From the NCBI GenBank assembly GCA_049287565.1, contig JBAQGA010000211.1:1-40898 (forward strand): a DNA stretch of 40,898 nucleotides. The letters are read 5' to 3'. Positions 8,411 through 17,294 of this stretch are shown here, piece by piece. The notes below the pieces were generated by a model. It did no database searches. It was given only the letters and a program-made list of their open reading frames with translations, and was not told the DNA's origin. Every line of letters begins with the position of its first letter. Within the stretch, counting starts at the first letter, position 1. This stretch comes from UBA8522 sp049287565 (GTDB taxonomy: Bacteria; Acidobacteriota; Aminicenantia; Aminicenantales; UBA8522). The position numbers and the translations under genes were made by a program.

Positions 8411-9681
8411 TCAAGTTTCTGTTCAAAGGCCTGATGCGGGACCGCTCCCGCAGCTTTTTCCCCATCCTAACCGTCGTTATCGGGGTCATGCTCACGGTCT
8501 TTATATACAATTGGATCAACGGCGCTGAGTTCAATTTCATCGACTCCAGCGCCCGCTTCAACACCGGCCACGTCAAGATTATGTCCAGGGCCTACGCCCG
8601 CGAAGCGGACCAGGTTCCTAACGACCTTGCCCTCGTCGGAGTGCGGTCTCTGATGGATAAGCTCCAGGAACTGTATCCGGATATGATTTGGACCCCTCGA
8701 ATCCGTTTTGGAGGGCTTTTGGACATTCCCGATGCCCAAGGGGAAACCCGCGATCAAGGCCCGGTCATGGGCTTGGCCGTCGACCTCCTGTCGCCGGGAA
8801 GTCACGAGCCCAGGATCTTCAAGCTGGAGGATGCGCTGGTGCGCGGCCGGGTGCCGCAGCGCGCCGAAGAGATCCTCATCAGCGAAGATTTCGCCCGCCG
8901 TTTGAATGTCCAGCCGGGCGACACGGCGACCTTGATCAGCGTCACCATGCAGGGCAGCATGGCCATCGCCAATTTCACGGTGGCCGGAACCATCCGCTTC
9001 GGAGTGGAGGCCATGGACCGGGGGGCGATGATCGCTGACATCGCCGCCGCCCGGACCGCCCTGGATATGGAAAACGCGGCCGGGGAGATTCTCGGGTTTT
9101 TCGCCGATTTCCTGTATCGTGACCCGGACGCGAGGCAGGCCGCGGCCCGGTTCAACTCGGCCTACAACGACGATCCCGATGAATTCGCGCCGGTCATGGA
9201 TACGCTCTCCAACCAGGCGGGGATGGCGGACCTGTTGGCCATGATGCGGATGTTCTCCAGACTGGTCCTGGTGGTCTTCATCGCCGTCATGTCGATCGTC
9301 CTCTGGAACGCGGGTCTGATGGGCAGCCTGCGCCGTTACGGCGAGATCGGCGTGCGGTTGGCAATGGGAGAGACAAAAAGCCATATCTATGGGACCCTGA
9401 TCATGGAAGCCCTGATGATCGGGGCTCTGGGAACGCTCATCGGGACGGCCGTCGGACTGGCCGAGTCCTATTATCTGCAGGCGCACGGGCTCGACATCGG
9501 GTTCATGATGAAGAACGCCTCTTTATTCGTTTCCAACGTCATGCGGGCCAAGGTATCTCCGGTCAGTTATGGGATCGGTTTCATCCCCGGAATGGCGGCC
9601 ACCTTTCTCGGTGCCTCTATCTCAGGACTGGGAATCTATCGGCGCCAGACATCCCAGTTGATGAAGGAATTGGAGACATGA
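8407..9681 (+). CDS. ABC transporter permease, FtsX/LolC-LolE type (second)
   Basis: A 424-residue paralogue of the preceding permease: an N-terminal transmembrane helix (FFPILTVVIGVMLTVFIYNWI), a periplasmic domain of about 260 residues, and C-terminal helices starting at LVLVVFIAVMSIVLWNAGLM. The coupling segment is SLRRYGEIGVRLAMGETKSHIY. The C-terminus lacks the PTDALR motif of its partner and ends YRRQTSQLMKELET. Both ends overlap neighbours by four bases. Paired unequal permeases recall LolC/LolE, which extract lipids or lipoproteins from the inner membrane. The substrate here is not known. Confidence 0.88.
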   Translation: MIKFLFKGLMRDRSRSFFPILTVVIGVMLTVFIYNWINGAEFNFIDSSARFNTGHVKIMSRAYAREADQVPNDLALVGVRSLMDKLQELYPDMIWTPRIRFGGLLDIPDAQGETRDQGPVMGLAVDLLSPGSHEPRIFKLEDALVRGRVPQRAEEILISEDFARRLNVQPGDTATLISVTMQGSMAIANFTVAGTIRFGVEAMDRGAMIADIAAARTALDMENAAGEILGFFADFLYRDPDARQAAARFNSAYNDDPDEFAPVMDTLSNQAGMADLLAMMRMFSRLVLVVFIAVMSIVLWNAGLMGSLRRYGEIGVRLAMGETKSHIYGTLIMEALMIGALGTLIGTAVGLAESYYLQAHGLDIGFMMKNASLFVSNVMRAKVSPVSYGIGFIPGMAATFLGASISGLGIYRRQTSQLMKELET

Positions 9682-10421
9682 GAAAACATAGCCTGGTTTT
9701 GATCTTGGCTACTTTTATCTTGGCTCAGGCGGGGGCACAGGTCCCCACGGGCGACTGGATCCTCCAAAAAGTCGATGATAACATCGGCTCGGATAACAAG
9801 ATCTCCCATTCCCGGATGATCATCCACGGACGCCGGGCGAGCCGGACCGTCGAGTCCCGGTCCTGGATTCAGGGGGATGAGAAATCATTCACCGAATACC
9901 TGGCCCCGCCTCGAGAAGCGGGCACCAAAATGCTCAAGCTCGAGGACCAGCTCTGGACCTATTCGCCTTCCACCGACCGGACGATCAGGATCTCGGGGCA
10001 CATGCTGCGCCAGTCGGTCATGGGGTCGGACCTCTCCTACGAAGACCTCATGGAGGACCGTAAGCTGAGGGACATATATGCCGCTCAGGTCAGCGGAGAG
10101 GAGGAGTATGACGGCCGAGCCTGCTGGGCCCTGGATTTGAAGGCCAAAGAAGAAGACGTCGCTTACTATTCCCGGAAACTATGGGTGGATAAGGAACGGT
10201 TCGTTGTTCTCAAGGAAGACCGCTTTGCCAAGAGCGGCAAACTGTTGAAGCGGACCGAGGTCAAGGACGTCCAGCGTCTGGAAGGGCGATGGGTTCCCAA
10301 GAAGATCGTTTTCAAGGACATGCTCAAGACGGGCGAGGGAACGGAATTCCTCCTCGACGAGGTTCAGTTTAACGTCGATATCCCGGATTATATTTTTTCT
10401 AAAGCGTCATTGAGGAAATGA
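9678..10421 (+). CDS. LolA-like outer-membrane lipoprotein-sorting protein
   Basis: A 247-residue exported protein (signal peptide MRKHSLVLILATFILAQAGAQ) of the LolA-like family annotated as outer membrane lipoprotein-sorting protein. The pattern includes an early FTEYLAPPREAGTKMLKLEDQLW segment, MGSDLSYEDLM around residues 115-125 and RTEVKDVQRLEGRWVPKKI near 190-210. In this family an incomplete beta-barrel cradles acyl chains of a lipid or lipoprotein during periplasmic transit. It is the last gene of the operon, coupled by ATGA to the second permease, so it is the probable shuttle between the ABC complex and the outer membrane. A six-base-pair hairpin (10419-10424 with 10430-10435) overlaps the stop codon but has no clear T-run. 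Confidence 0.85.
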   Translation: MRKHSLVLILATFILAQAGAQVPTGDWILQKVDDNIGSDNKISHSRMIIHGRRASRTVESRSWIQGDEKSFTEYLAPPREAGTKMLKLEDQLWTYSPSTDRTIRISGHMLRQSVMGSDLSYEDLMEDRKLRDIYAAQVSGEEEYDGRACWALDLKAKEEDVAYYSRKLWVDKERFVVLKEDRFAKSGKLLKRTEVKDVQRLEGRWVPKKIVFKDMLKTGEGTEFLLDEVQFNVDIPDYIFSKASLRK

Positions 10422-10485
10422 GCCGGGCTGGCTCAGCATGGGGTATTATTCGGAGACAACCTCTTCCCTCGCGCGGCGCATCGAC

Positions 10486-11220
10486 TCAATCGTTAATAGC
10501 CGAGAACAATCCCTCCCGTTGCGCCCGGAGGTGAGCGGCCGCTCCGAGGGCGACCTCATATTTATCCCCCTTCAGTGCATCGATGATCCCGGTGGCGACG
10601 GCCTGGGAAGACATAATATCCTCGTCCTCGTCCGGCCTGTGGCGCCGGCCGGACAACTCGGTGGCGACCATGGGAGGAGCGACCTCGAAGACGCGCACGG
10701 ACGTGGCGCGAAGCTGGAATCGCAGGCAAAGGCTCAATGAGTGTATGGCCGCCTTGGTTGCGCAATAGACAGGGACGGCGGCCAGCGGTGTAAAGGCCAG
10801 GCCCGAGGAGATATTGACGATCGCGGCTACTTTCTTGCGCCTGAGGTAAGGGATCAGAAGGGCGCTGAGATGGATGGGAGCAGTCAGGTTGGTATCAACT
10901 TCCTCATCGGCGTCCGGAAGGTGGTGATGTCCCTTCAGGAAGTCGATCGGTCGTTGAATGCCGGCGTTGTTCACCAGGATGTTGAGATCCTTGAATTCGG
11001 ATGTCAGCCAGGCCACCAGCCCACGTCTAGATCGCGGCCTGGAGATGTCGCAGACGTGGATGTTCAAGCCAGGCAGGCGCCTCTTCGCCGCTTGGAGGCG
11101 GTCACGGCGGCGACCACAGATGATCACCTTGTTGCCCCGGTCCAGAAGCAACTCGGCCAAGGCCAGCCCGATGCCGCTTCCGCCTCCAGTGATGAGGATC
11201 GTATTTCCAGATGTTTTCAT
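10486..11220 (-). CDS. Short-chain dehydrogenase/reductase, DltE-like
   Basis: A 244-residue classical SDR: nucleotide-binding TGGGSGIG (11-18), CGRRRDRL (35-42, pattern favouring NADP), NNAG (84-87), the catalytic serine in NISSG (138/139) and Y152-x3-K156 in YCATK. Length and the PVYCATKAAIHSLSLCLRFQL segment match the COG3967 (DltE) group, whose substrates are mostly unknown. AAAGGAG lies nine bases before the ATG. A TATAAT box on the minus strand (11301-11296) and a perfect palindrome further upstream suggest its own regulated promoter. It converges on the ABC operon. Confidence 0.9.
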   Translation of the reverse strand: MKTSGNTILITGGGSGIGLALAELLLDRGNKVIICGRRRDRLQAAKRRLPGLNIHVCDISRPRSRRGLVAWLTSEFKDLNILVNNAGIQRPIDFLKGHHHLPDADEEVDTNLTAPIHLSALLIPYLRRKKVAAIVNISSGLAFTPLAAVPVYCATKAAIHSLSLCLRFQLRATSVRVFEVAPPMVATELSGRRHRPDEDEDIMSSQAVATGIIDALKGDKYEVALGAAAHLRAQREGLFSAIND

Positions 11221-11295
11221 GATTGACTCCTTTCGGCTTGTCTGCGATCAGCCTGCTTAGATAATTTTTGTCTCCAAGCGGCCATCAGGGGGATC

Positions 11296-11354
11296 ATTAT
11301 ACAGCTTTTTTTGTTCTATAAGCGCCAGGATCAATCTGCAAGTCGACTTGCAGA
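11296..11354 (-). promoter_or_regulatory. Putative SDR promoter with upstream 20-bp palindrome
   Basis: A minus-strand TATAAT at 11301-11296 is a good -10 element without a convincing -35. About 55 bases upstream of the expected start is a perfect 20-bp palindrome at 11335-11354 centred on GTCGAC. Poor -35 plus a palindrome near -55 fits an activator-dependent promoter, but a repressor site or chance cannot be excluded. Confidence 0.4.
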
Positions 11355-11381
11355 AATGATTTCGGGGCCGTGGATAAAGAA

Positions 11382-12122
11382 TCAGGCTGTCTTCTTGGGC
11401 GGGCTTTTCTTCGATTTCCTTGACTTTTTCGGACGTTCTATCTTGGGCAGCTTGACGACCGTGGTGCCGGCGATCTTGTCGTGCATGGTCAGCCCTTGCT
11501 TGTTCCAGAGGACCTGCCAGAAACCCAGCGAAGCGAAAAGTCCCGAGCAGACATAGCCGTGGGCACGTTCAAAACACTGGTACCAGTCGAGCCGGGGGTT
11601 TCCCTCGAGATCGACAACCTTGAGGCGGAATATCCGCTTTCCCGGCGTGCGGCCGCCGAATCGAAAGAAGAAGACAAAATAGAGAAGACTGATGAAATAT
11701 TCCTTGATGACATTGAACATCTCATCGACGTAGATGAATTTGTGTTTATATCCGGCCGCCACAAGCTGTTTTTCGAAGGTGTGGTAGAGCTCTTCCGCCG
11801 ACATTTCCTTGGCCCGCTCGTATTCCGCATTGGAGATCCTCTCTTTCAATATCTTGAGGAAAGACGATTTCAAGATTCTCTCGTCATTCCTGTCCTCTTT
11901 CATCCTGATCGAAAAGCCGGCTCCTTCTTTAAAAGCTTGAGAGGCTTGAGCGATAATCCCGGGTTCCCCTGAGGCTAGTGCGATGGTTTCAATGACAACC
12001 AAATAAATCAACAGGGAAAGCAGGCCGATGATCATTGCGTCAAAAGAGAAGGCCAGGCCTCTGCCGATAAAGTCGGCCTGGTCAGGCCGGGCTTTATGCC
12101 GGGGGAACAGGCGGGACATCAT
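11382..12122 (-). CDS. RDD-family membrane protein
   Basis: A 246-residue integral membrane protein of the RDD family. The first helix begins IGRGLAFSFDAMIIGLLSLL (18-37), carrying the family Arg and Asp residues in variant spacing. A second hydrophobic segment (EYFISLLYFVFFFRF) leads into the conserved RFGGRTPGKRIFRLKVVD. An insertion of about 90 charged residues separates the first two helices, longer than usual. The C-terminus is a lysine-rich tail (RPKKSRKSKKSPPKKTA). RDD proteins have been linked to ion transport in some bacteria but mostly lack a function. The start follows AGGAAATAAATA. Confidence 0.8.
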   Translation of the reverse strand: MMSRLFPRHKARPDQADFIGRGLAFSFDAMIIGLLSLLIYLVVIETIALASGEPGIIAQASQAFKEGAGFSIRMKEDRNDERILKSSFLKILKERISNAEYERAKEMSAEELYHTFEKQLVAAGYKHKFIYVDEMFNVIKEYFISLLYFVFFFRFGGRTPGKRIFRLKVVDLEGNPRLDWYQCFERAHGYVCSGLFASLGFWQVLWNKQGLTMHDKIAGTTVVKLPKIERPKKSRKSKKSPPKKTA

Positions 12123-12270
12123 TATTTATTTCCTGCGAATTGTCTATGATCCGGGGGATGCGGGGACCGCAATATTGCATTCTCATCCTAAAATGATCCA
12201 CCTGAGATTGCAAGCACAAAGAGGGGAAGGCGTTTCTCCGTTTTGGCCGGCAGGACAGGGGGGGCGTTTA

Positions 12271-12319
12271 TATGGCTTCGTCTTCTGAAATTGAGTATCA
12301 TGGCCATATTCGAAGACGA
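12271..12319 (+). promoter_or_regulatory. Possible pseudoknot in the DPP IV leader
   Basis: TATGGC (12271-12276) can pair with GCCATA (12303-12308), and TCGTCTTC (12278-12285) with GAAGACGA (12312-12319). The two pairings cross, as in an H-type pseudoknot. The 3' strand ends at the ribosome site GAGGAGGG (starting 12318) of the peptidase gene, so folding could limit initiation. This rests on inspection only. Confidence 0.25.
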
Positions 12320-12330
12320 GGAGGGCGACG

Positions 12331-14595
12331 ATGAAGAAACGATCCGCCGGGTTCGCCATTATCTCTTTCGCCATGGCCATGCTTTGTTCTGGCCTTTGGT
12401 GCCAGGAAAAGACCGATCCGTCACTCTTAACACTTGATCGGATCTTTGTCTCGCGCGAGTTCTCGCCGGCACGGTTCGGACCGGCTCGCTGGATGAAGGA
12501 TGGGAAATCCTATACCACAGTAGAGGATTCGGCGGCCATAAAAGAAGGCAGAGACATCATCCTTTACTCTGCCGTAACAGGCAAGCGAGAAGTGCTCATC
12601 CCGGCGGTGCGGCTGATCCCGTCAGGGGAAACCAAACCCCTCGCGATTGACAACTACGAATGGTCGGGCGATGGGAAACGGATGCTCGTTTTCACCAACT
12701 CCCAGCGGGTTTGGCGGCAGAACACCCGGGGCGATTACTGGGTCCTGGATCCGGCGGCCGGGACGCTGCAGAAGCTCGGGACCGGTCTCGACCCTCAATC
12801 CCTGATGTTCGCCAAGTTCTCGCCCCGGGGAGACCGGGTCGCTTACGTCTCCAAGAATAACATCCATGTCGAGGACCTCGCTTCCGGCCAGATCATCCCG
12901 CTGACCAAGGACGGCAGCGAGACCCTGATCAACGGGACGTTCGACTGGGTCTACGAGGAGGAGTTCGGCCTGCGGGACGGGTTCCGCTGGAGCCCGGACG
13001 GAACGGCCATCGTTTTCTGGCAGCTCGATAGTTCCTCGGTTAAGAATTTCCACATGATTAACAACACCGATGATCTTTACCCCCGCATCATCACATTTAG
13101 GTACCCCAAGGTGGGCGAGACCAACTCGGTCTGCCGCGTCGGCGTCGTAGGGAGTTCGGGTGGCGAGGCGAGATGGTTCAAAGTCCCCGGCGACCCGAGC
13201 GACAACTACATCGCCCGGATGGACTGGGCGGCCAACTCCCGAGAGATCATGATCCAACGTCTCAACCGGCTCCAGAACACGAACGAGGTGATGATCGGTG
13301 ATGCGACGAGCGGGGAAGTCCGGACTATCTTCATCGACAGCGACGACTGCTGGGTCGAAGTCTGTGACAGCGTCCAATGGTTGGACCACGGTCAACGGTT
13401 CACCTGGGTGAGCGAGCGGGACGGCTGGAGCCATGTCTATATCGTCCCTCGTCAGGGGGAAGCGAGGCTCGTGACTCCCGGCGCTTACGATGTGCTCAGT
13501 GTCGAGGCGGTTGACGAAAAGGGCGGCTGGCTGTATTTCATCGCTTCGCCCGATAACCCCACCCAGCGATATCTTTTCCGGTGCCTGCTGGACGGCCGCG
13601 GGAAACCGGAGCGGATCACCCCCGCTGACCAGCCGGGAACGCATTCTTATCAAATCTCGCCCACCGCGCAGTGGGCGTTCCACACCTTTTCGGGATTCGG
13701 GAGTCCGCCCTTTACGGAGCTCGCACAACTTCCGATACATAAGGTTGTCCGGCCGCTGGCCGACAACGACGAGCTAAGGGCGAAGGTCAAAGTGCTCAAA
13801 CGGCAGCCGGGCGAATTCTTCCGGGTCGATATCGGCGACGGGGTCGAGCTCGACGGCTGGTGCCTCAAGCCGCCTGACTTCGACCCGCAAAAAAAGTATC
13901 CGATTCTCATCTATGTCTATGGGGAACCGGCCGGCCAGACCGTGCTCGACCGCTGGGACGGAAACCGCTATCTCTGGCACTTGATGCTCACCCAGCAGGG
14001 GTATATCGTCGCCAGCATCGACAACCGCGGCACGCCGGCGCCGCGCGGCCGCGCCTGGCGGAAGAGCATCCACCGGCAGATCGGCATCCTGGCTTCGGCC
14101 GACCAGGCGGCGGCGGTGAAGGCCCTCCTCCGAAAATGGCCCTTTGTCGACCCTGGGCGCGTCGGCGTCTGGGGCTGGAGCGGCGGCGGCTCGATGACCC
14201 TTAACGCCATGTTCCGTTATCCCGACCTTTACAAAACCGGCATCGCGGTGGCCTTCGTCAGCGACCAGAAACTTTACGACACGATCTACCAGGAGCGCTA
14301 CATGGGTTTGCCAAAGGACAACGAGGAAGGGTTTAAGAACGGCTCACCCATCACTTTCGCTTCACAGCTCAAGGGGAACCTGCTCATCATCCACGGCACG
14401 GGCGACGACAACGTCCATTACCAGAGCTTCGAGAAACTGGTCAACGAGCTCGTGGCCAACCGGAAGCGCTTCACGATGATGGCCTACCCCAACCGCTCCC
14501 ACGGGATCTACGAGGGGAAGAACACGACGATCCACCTGTACGAACTGATGACGAGGTATTTGCAGGAGAACCTGCTCCAACCGCCCAAAGACTAG
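12331..14595 (+). CDS. Dipeptidyl peptidase IV (S9B family)
   Basis: A 754-residue exported serine peptidase that removes X-Pro/X-Ala dipeptides from peptide N-termini. It has a signal peptide (MKKRSAGFAIISFAMAMLCSGLWC), an N-terminal beta-propeller (about 60-480) and a C-terminal alpha/beta hydrolase domain. The catalytic triad is S617 in GWSGGGS, D692 in GTGDDNVHYQ and H724 in NRSHGIYEG; the spacing is close to that of human DPP4. The diagnostic double-Glu motif that binds the substrate amino terminus is present (DWVYEEEFG, E210/E211), which separates DPP IV from other S9 peptidases. AGGAGGG precedes the ATG. Periplasmic location and a role in peptide scavenging are inferred. Confidence 0.94.
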   Translation: MKKRSAGFAIISFAMAMLCSGLWCQEKTDPSLLTLDRIFVSREFSPARFGPARWMKDGKSYTTVEDSAAIKEGRDIILYSAVTGKREVLIPAVRLIPSGETKPLAIDNYEWSGDGKRMLVFTNSQRVWRQNTRGDYWVLDPAAGTLQKLGTGLDPQSLMFAKFSPRGDRVAYVSKNNIHVEDLASGQIIPLTKDGSETLINGTFDWVYEEEFGLRDGFRWSPDGTAIVFWQLDSSSVKNFHMINNTDDLYPRIITFRYPKVGETNSVCRVGVVGSSGGEARWFKVPGDPSDNYIARMDWAANSREIMIQRLNRLQNTNEVMIGDATSGEVRTIFIDSDDCWVEVCDSVQWLDHGQRFTWVSERDGWSHVYIVPRQGEARLVTPGAYDVLSVEAVDEKGGWLYFIASPDNPTQRYLFRCLLDGRGKPERITPADQPGTHSYQISPTAQWAFHTFSGFGSPPFTELAQLPIHKVVRPLADNDELRAKVKVLKRQPGEFFRVDIGDGVELDGWCLKPPDFDPQKKYPILIYVYGEPAGQTVLDRWDGNRYLWHLMLTQQGYIVASIDNRGTPAPRGRAWRKSIHRQIGILASADQAAAVKALLRKWPFVDPGRVGVWGWSGGGSMTLNAMFRYPDLYKTGIAVAFVSDQKLYDTIYQERYMGLPKDNEEGFKNGSPITFASQLKGNLLIIHGTGDDNVHYQSFEKLVNELVANRKRFTMMAYPNRSHGIYEGKNTTIHLYELMTRYLQENLLQPPKD

Positions 14596-14660
14596 CGGAA
14601 AGCCGGAAATTCTTAGTCCGGGACCCAGCCTAGACTGCTTTCTTAAATCGTGGTCCGACA

Positions 14661-16649
14661 TCAACGAACCTTCAATTTGCGGCTTAGGTCAGATTTCAGG
14701 CCGGAGGTCAACTCCTTGGCAGCGAAGCTTAAAATGTAATCGCCCGCCTTGAGCGCCGGAAATTCCAATTCTACGAGCATGATCTGCAAATCCCCGATCT
14801 TTTGGCTTGAAAGCAAGGAACATGTTAGAGGAACCTCCTCAAGGGACGATTGTTCATGAAGCCTGGCCGTAAGCTTGATCTCAGGCTGGGCGACATCTTG
14901 AATCATACAGCGCACGATACCCAACATCATCGAGATCCCTGCTTTGCATTCTTCCATGATCGGGACAGCCGTGTTCGAAATAAAAGGATAGATGTCTTTT
15001 AAGGAGATAGTATCCGACTTTTTTTCTTTGGTCCTTGTAACCTTGACATAGAAAGCTCCCTCCTCTTCCAGCGGGCGGACGAGGAGCGGTGAGAAGAGGT
15101 GCAATCCGGTTGGGCTTTTTCTGGGGATTGTGACGGGTGCCGAACTCACCGCTGTTCTTCCTGTTTCCAGATTTCTCAAAATGGTGCGACATTCATAGGT
15201 GCCCGGATTAAGCGACGCAACCGAGTAATGATAAGCGACCTTGCTGCCCAGGTTCGAAAAATCGACTTCTCCTCCTTTGAAGTCAATAATATTCTTCTGG
15301 GCATCAAGGATAAAATAGGTGATTTCCGTTTTTTGTCCAACGATCTCTTTTAGGTTGTGCGACTGAAGCTCAGAGACGAAGACGATATTGTTCTGCAATT
15401 GGGATGAGATCTCTAGGGCAAGCAGAGGAAAATCGAGAGGTTTCCCATATAGGGGCCTACCCTGCATGGCCAAGGCAATAAGATGAAGCTGTTTTTCAGC
15501 TTCACTGAGCTTCAGGAAGGGCTCCGGGTTGAAATAACCGCCCTGCGCGGCAACTGTGCATCCTTCCCGCCCGACCTTAACTTTAATTTCATGGAATTCC
15601 CCGTCGCATTGCTCCTCAACATAGTAACCCAGGACATAATAGTTGCCGGTGCGCACCTGGAGATCTTGGGCGATTTCTTGATAATGATCGACATTATCAA
15701 AATATTTTCCACCGGAAAGGTCAGATAGCATCTTTAAAGAATCATTTCCACGCGCCTCACTATCTTTAAGGTGGGCCTGTGATCTCTCCGTATTGACAGC
15801 GTAGACCGGACTATTCGCCGCGCCGAGTTCTCTGCTCATCTCCTGGAAATTGGTGAGCACCGATAAATCTCTTTGATCGTATAACAACGACTTTGAAATT
15901 CCTTGAGAAAAGAAAATCATGTTCTTATAGCCCGGAAGAAAGCCGAGATATCTGGCGAGCTGCTTGATCACGTCTGTGAATGTGTTGACTTTCCATCTCT
16001 CCACTAATATCTCTGGGCTCTCCAGCAAAGCATCCAAGTTTTCTGGCTCGGGTCGGGCTGCCTCTTCGTAAGGATTCTGCACAGGGAAGCCTCCCCCCGC
16101 TCCCCTACCGGGCATTCCGCTCATTTCTTCTATAATCTTCTTAAGCGACGCATGATCCAGGGTGAGGTATCTTTGGAGGACCAGGCCCTGCGTATGGGAA
16201 TAAGAAAAAACGGCGGCCTCATCAGTGGGCTGAAGCTGAGTTTCGATAAAGTGCAGCGCGGCCTTTTTGGCCTTGATCACCCCGACATGGTCATTTTTCT
16301 CGAGATCCAGGACAAAGAAGAACTTCCGATTTAGCTTGGGGGCGGCGGGCGCCGGATAGGGTTTGATTTCTTCGGCTTGTGTTAGGGGCAAAGTCAAGTT
16401 GTGGGTTTCAAAATCGGTTAAGGTCTTGAGCTCGCCGTTGTCCCAGAGTTCAAAATCGGTTTTCTCGAGGCCAGTTACCGGCTTCGCGTCCTTATCCGTG
16501 ACAAAGACCTGGATGAGCTTAAGGGTAACGGTGACTTCATGCTGGAGGGCCCCCTGGTTTTTTTGAACCTGATTCAAACCCCCAGCGAATTGGCAAAAGA
16601 TGCCCCAAAGAAACAAGAGATGGCCCCCCAGAATGAGCGCCTTTCTCAT
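14661..16649 (-). CDS. VWFA-related protein of the Acidobacteria-type family
   Basis: A 662-residue exported protein (signal peptide MRKALILGGHLLFLWGIFCQFAGG). The N-terminal motif VTDKDAKPVTGLEKTDFELWDNG is the hallmark of the VWFA-related family expanded in Acidobacteriota. It is followed by a von Willebrand A-like domain (about 105-345), then beta-rich segments to the C-terminus. The metal site is degenerate: where DxSxS is expected the sequence is LDLEKND. GGAGGGCGTT precedes the ATG. The function is unknown, with a surface or secreted adhesion role the usual suggestion. It converges with the DPP IV gene, with 65 bases between. Confidence 0.85.
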   Translation of the reverse strand: MRKALILGGHLLFLWGIFCQFAGGLNQVQKNQGALQHEVTVTLKLIQVFVTDKDAKPVTGLEKTDFELWDNGELKTLTDFETHNLTLPLTQAEEIKPYPAPAAPKLNRKFFFVLDLEKNDHVGVIKAKKAALHFIETQLQPTDEAAVFSYSHTQGLVLQRYLTLDHASLKKIIEEMSGMPGRGAGGGFPVQNPYEEAARPEPENLDALLESPEILVERWKVNTFTDVIKQLARYLGFLPGYKNMIFFSQGISKSLLYDQRDLSVLTNFQEMSRELGAANSPVYAVNTERSQAHLKDSEARGNDSLKMLSDLSGGKYFDNVDHYQEIAQDLQVRTGNYYVLGYYVEEQCDGEFHEIKVKVGREGCTVAAQGGYFNPEPFLKLSEAEKQLHLIALAMQGRPLYGKPLDFPLLALEISSQLQNNIVFVSELQSHNLKEIVGQKTEITYFILDAQKNIIDFKGGEVDFSNLGSKVAYHYSVASLNPGTYECRTILRNLETGRTAVSSAPVTIPRKSPTGLHLFSPLLVRPLEEEGAFYVKVTRTKEKKSDTISLKDIYPFISNTAVPIMEECKAGISMMLGIVRCMIQDVAQPEIKLTARLHEQSSLEEVPLTCSLLSSQKIGDLQIMLVELEFPALKAGDYILSFAAKELTSGLKSDLSRKLKVR

Positions 16650-16937
16650 AACGCCCTCCTAATTTAGGCTACAAAGCCTGGGTGAATTATAGGATTAGGC
16701 TTTTTCCGCGGCGTGGCAATGGCCGCTTCGAGCGCTGAATGTCCCCTCCTGATCACGACGGAATAATAGCACCCGCCACGCGGCGATGTCAATCGGGGGT
16801 TCGAATTTGAGCACGATGCTAAATTTCGGGCTTATATACGTCGCGGCCTTTCCGTTTCTTTGGCAATGTTGTCCAATTGCTCGGCCAGCTCTTTGGACAG
16901 CAGTGAATAAGGATGAAATTAAAATCATAGAGGGGGA

Positions 16938-17252
16938 ATGAAATTGAAGAGAACAAAACGTCCAAGCGCCGGGCTCGTCATAGAACATCTGGAGGGGATC
17001 TCCCGCACCGCGATTAAACGCTATCCTGAGATTATTACCGAATTTGTCAGAGGGCGGAGCGGCGTCTATGCGCTCTATAAGGGCAACGACCTTTATTATG
17101 TATGCCTGGCCAAAAATCTTCGATCAAGACTCCGTGGGCACCTTCGCGACAGGCACGCCGAGGTTGGCTCTCATGGCCAGGCTGATGCGCGCCCGCACCC
17201 TCGCCGACGCGCTATAAGCTCAAGTAGGTTTCTTGACAAACGCATTAAATAG
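16938..17252 (+). pseudogene. Truncated GIY-YIG nuclease-family gene
   Basis: From ATG 16938 (ribosome site GAGGGGGA) the frame encodes MKLKRTKRPSAGLVIEHLEG, then a GIY-YIG opening SGVYALYKGNDLYYVCLAKN and LRSRLRGHLRDRHA. After residue about 76 the frame turns into low-complexity sequence (RPHPRRRAISSSR). The second motif reads YVC where the family has YVG or YIG. In another frame, 17173-17217 encodes MARLMRARTLADAL and a stop, which looks like the C-terminus of a different gene. So this appears to be a 5' fragment joined to an unrelated 3' fragment by deletion. The nuclease core is incomplete and should be inactive. Confidence 0.6.
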
Positions 17253-17261
17253 CATTATATT
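17233..17261 (+). promoter_or_regulatory. Sigma-70 promoter of the toxin-antitoxin pair
   Basis: TTGACA (17233-17238), a 17-base spacer and TATATT (17256-17261) form a near-consensus promoter 34 bases before the antitoxin start. No clear operator palindrome was seen around it. Confidence 0.65.
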
Positions 17262-17294
17262 TATTGTGTTTTATTGTTCAGAAATGAGGATGCT

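Noticed and set aside
8467..9486. 339-codon minus-strand frame opposite the second permease
   Set aside because: Composition (His, Gln, Asp-rich) and lack of a ribosome site mark it as a shadow of the permease gene.
12622..13740. 372-codon minus-strand frame opposite DPP IV
   Set aside because: The plus strand encodes a full DPP IV propeller here; the antisense translation has no domain pattern.
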